64,000 nucleotides of DNA from Alphaproteobacteria bacterium. GTDB taxonomy: Bacteria > Pseudomonadota > Alphaproteobacteria > UBA6615. The position numbers were made by a program, and so were the translations under genes. Shown one piece after another: positions 61,922-64,000 of the stretch (positions within the stretch are counted from its first letter, which is position 1; each line of letters starts with the position of its first letter). The DNA lies in contig JBDXCV010000003.1 in NCBI GenBank assembly GCA_039980135.1, forward strand, positions 682,001 to 746,000, written 5' to 3'. The notes under the pieces are model-generated. The model was not told the DNA's origin and ran no database searches. It saw nothing but the letters and a program-made list of their open reading frames with translations.

Positions 61922-62004
61922 CATGCTTTGAGCAACCTGACGGTAAATCAGGCAACCGGCAGCCCGCCGGAGCTCCGTCATGCCGGATATGCAGGCCTTC
62001 GCGT

Positions 62005-62021
62005 CTGGTATGTCGATTGCA
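62005..62021 (+). promoter_or_regulatory. Sigma-54 (-24/-12) promoter of the flavoprotein gene
   Basis: CTGGTATGTCGATTGCA matches CTGGYAYR-N4-TTGCA completely. The predicted start is at about 62031, with a leader of about 28 bases that includes GAAAGA (62046-62051) before ATG 62059. Confidence 0.85.
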
Positions 62022-62058
62022 GTTGTTGAGATAAGAACCGCAATAGAAAGACACCGCC

Positions 62059-63495
62059 ATGCCGGATCCCATTGGCCTCGATGCACTTGAAGAATTGATC
62101 CGCCACGATCTCGAGATCATGGCGTTTCCCGACCAGGATTGGGTTCTTCCCCGCCCGGAAGTGCCAGATGGCGGCGTGCTGAACTGCGCGATCATAGGCG
62201 GCGGCCAGTATGGACTGGGCGCGGCCTTCGCGCTGGCCCGGGAATGCGTGCCGGATGTGCGCGTGTTCGACTCCAACCCTGTGGGCATGGAAGGGCCCTG
62301 GGTCACATTTGCGCGGATGGAAATGCTGCGGACGCCGAAGCAGATGACCAACCTCGATATCGGGTTCCCGAACCTTACCTTCCGCGCCTGGTATGAGGCG
62401 CAGTTCGGTTGTGATGCCTGGAACGATATGTTTCGCATCCCGCGTGTGATGTGGATGGACTACCTGATCTGGTATCGCAGGATACTGAATGTGCCGGTGC
62501 AGAATGACTCCCTTGTCGAGGACATTGTGCCGGTGGACGATGACCTGTTGCGCCTGACGATAAACCGGGCCGGGACTGCACAACATGTTCATGCGCGCAC
62601 GGTCATTGTTTCGACGGGGACCGAAGGCCTCGGCAGCCGCAGTATCCCGGCATCCATCCGGGCGCTGCCCAAGTGGCTTTGGGCACACTCGAACGAAATC
62701 ATCGACATGCGCGGATTCGCCGGTAAGCGGATCGGTGTTCTGGGAAGCGGCGCGTCAGCCTACGACGCCGCAATCGCGGCGGTCGACGCCGGCGCGGTAA
62801 GTGCCAGGATATGTTTCCGACGCGCGCAGATCCCGACGCAAAACCCGCGCCGCAGGATGGAAAACTCGGGCTATCTCTCACATTTCCCGGAGCTTCGCGA
62901 CGCGCACCGCTGGTCTTATGTGCAGCACCTCTATTCGATCGGCCAGGGCCCGCCGGAACCGACTTTTACCAAGGCGATGTCCTATGACGCGATATCCCTG
63001 CATCCGGCTTCGCCCTGGGAGCAGGTTGAGCTGGCGGCGGATGGCAGCCTGCGGGTTGGAACCGGTTCGCAGACGTTCGAATTCGATTACCTGATCCTGG
63101 CGACCGGGAATTATGCGGATCTCGGGAGCCGGCCCGAGATGGCGTCCCTGATTGATGATATCGCGGTGTGGGGCGAACGCTACACGCCCCCGATCGAGCG
63201 TGAGGATGTCCGGTTGAACGGATATCCGTATCTCGGGAAGTTCGGAGAGTTTACCGAGAAAGTTCCGGGCACGGCACCCTGGTTGTCGCGCGTGTTCAAC
63301 GTGTCACGAGGGGCAGATTTGAGCCTCGGGCCGCTGTCATCATCCAGCAGCAACATGAAGTACACCCTGCCGCGCATTGTGAAAGGCGTGACCCGGCAAC
63401 TCTTCCTGGACGGCGCCGATGCCATGCTGGAAGACGTGGTGGGCGGGATCCATGACGAACTGACGCCCGAGATTCTGGCGAGCAACGCCGCCTAG
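62059..63495 (+). CDS. FAD/NAD(P)-binding flavoprotein monooxygenase-like protein
   Basis: 478 residues. FAD-binding Rossmann motif GGGQYG (about 47-52) with VRVFDSNPVGMEGPW, and a second nucleotide motif GVLGSGASAYDAAI (about 225-238) typical of NADPH-binding in FMO and N-hydroxylating enzymes. A late ATGNYADLG stretch is also typical of the group. The reaction may be N- or C-hydroxylation of a nitrogen compound; the substrate is unknown. It is divergent from allA, behind its own sigma-54 promoter. It ends 4 bases into the convergent deacetylase gene. Confidence 0.85.
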   Translation: MPDPIGLDALEELIRHDLEIMAFPDQDWVLPRPEVPDGGVLNCAIIGGGQYGLGAAFALARECVPDVRVFDSNPVGMEGPWVTFARMEMLRTPKQMTNLDIGFPNLTFRAWYEAQFGCDAWNDMFRIPRVMWMDYLIWYRRILNVPVQNDSLVEDIVPVDDDLLRLTINRAGTAQHVHARTVIVSTGTEGLGSRSIPASIRALPKWLWAHSNEIIDMRGFAGKRIGVLGSGASAYDAAIAAVDAGAVSARICFRRAQIPTQNPRRRMENSGYLSHFPELRDAHRWSYVQHLYSIGQGPPEPTFTKAMSYDAISLHPASPWEQVELAADGSLRVGTGSQTFEFDYLILATGNYADLGSRPEMASLIDDIAVWGERYTPPIEREDVRLNGYPYLGKFGEFTEKVPGTAPWLSRVFNVSRGADLSLGPLSSSSSNMKYTLPRIVKGVTRQLFLDGADAMLEDVVGGIHDELTPEILASNAA

Positions 63496-64000
63496 GGCGT
63501 CGCTCGACCGGGCGGCGCGGGGACAATGCCTTCGGGCAGCGTCTCGATATGGGCCGCGATGCGCCCCGCATGGGTCAGCCAGACGTCGTCACGGAACGCC
63601 GCGATATGTTCCAGCACGCGCCGAATGTGCCGCAGCCGGTAGGGCCAGCCGACCAGGAACGGATGCAGAGACAGATTGAAGACCAGCGGCATGGCGCGCG
63701 ACTGTTCGAGCATTTCGTCGAACTGGTCGATCAGGATATCGGCATAGTCGCGCGGCGTGTGGCCGGCGCCGTGGAGGCCGGGTATGTCGTTCGACGGGCG
63801 CGGATAGGGGATGGCGAGGATACGCCCGCCATCGCGCGTGGCCATCCAGATCGGCTGGTCGTCCGCGGCCCATTCCATCATGTAGCTGTAGCCGGCCTCC
63901 GACAGCAGGTCCGGGGTCGCCCGGCTCTGCGAGACCCAGGGGCCCATCCAGCCGGTCGGCGGGTGCCCCTCCTTCGCCGTCAGTGTGGCCGTCGTGCGTA
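63492..64000 (-). CDS. Polysaccharide deacetylase family protein (PuuE-like), partial
   Basis: The C-terminal 169 residues are visible and the frame stays open to the right edge (KEGHPPTGWMGPWVSQSRAT at the start of the visible part). Family features: GYSYMMEWAADDQPIW, ILAIPYPRPSNDIPG, FNLSLHPFLVGWPYRLRHIRRVLEHI and WLTHAG. It is a relative of the gene at 52043. The N terminus and the metal motif, if any, are outside the window. Its converging overlap with the flavoprotein gene is only 4 bases. Confidence 0.85.
   Translation of the reverse strand, partial: RTTATLTAKEGHPPTGWMGPWVSQSRATPDLLSEAGYSYMMEWAADDQPIWMATRDGGRILAIPYPRPSNDIPGLHGAGHTPRDYADILIDQFDEMLEQSRAMPLVFNLSLHPFLVGWPYRLRHIRRVLEHIAAFRDDVWLTHAGRIAAHIETLPEGIVPAPPGRATP

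Overview
The window is one contiguous, GC-rich stretch of a proteobacterial chromosome, densely packed with genes and with almost no mobile DNA. The gene set fits an alphaproteobacterium, probably of the Rhodospirillales type. Supporting features are a complete System I cytochrome c maturation operon, a CarD regulator beside a 7Fe ferredoxin, S4 protein and Suv3-like helicase, an ECF sigma/ChrR pair, small DUF1127 proteins beside a LysR regulator, and a NADP-type glutamate dehydrogenase. The taxonomic assignment is inference from gene content. No intergenic gap exceeds 300 bases.

Layout. 1-5440 (mostly minus): a truncated WD40/caspase-like protein, a CHASE2 nucleotide cyclase and an MFS transporter. 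5663-8861 (plus): a glycine betaine/proline-type ABC importer. 8889-11151 (minus): an amidohydrolase and gdhA. 11327-23300: a DbpA-like helicase, then small-molecule and acyl-CoA type metabolism genes (PEP mutase-like lyase, NIPSNAP, EamA, VOC, SDRs, LLM monooxygenase, cupin, GST, enoyl-CoA hydratase) and a CNNM/HlyC-like membrane protein. 24694-33090 (minus): ccmABC, a cytochrome c gene, ccmDEFGHI and a trailing unknown membrane protein with four cysteines. 33249-38950: SnoaL, DUF1127/LysR, acnA and a DUF1223 protein. 38965-46763: a glycosyltransferase, a Suv3-like helicase, S4, TerB, fdxA, carD with a long Lys/Ala tail, and a metallophosphoesterase-like protein whose metal ligands are largely missing. 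46783-52939: M48 peptidase, nuclease, prolyl iminopeptidase, PagL, a FolM-like reductase with folB, and a PuuE-like deacetylase. 52987-54428: an ECF sigma/ChrR anti-sigma pair behind its own ECF-type promoter. 54506-54582: tRNA-Arg(CCT).

The most interesting region is 54635-64000. It holds an ABC importer, a dihydropyrimidinase/hydantoinase, a DUF1445 hydro-lyase/D-glutamate cyclase-like protein, a 120-residue unknown, a ureidoglycolate lyase (allA), a divergent flavoprotein monooxygenase, and the end of another PuuE-like deacetylase. Three 17-base sites here fit the sigma-54 (-24/-12) consensus. Each lies directly upstream of a transcription unit (allA, the ABC importer operon, the flavoprotein), and a perfect 14-bp palindrome sits between the two divergent promoters. 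The simplest reading is an RpoN-controlled nitrogen-scavenging system for a cyclic ureide, hydantoin or similar N-compound. The substrate and the activator are not identifiable from the window.
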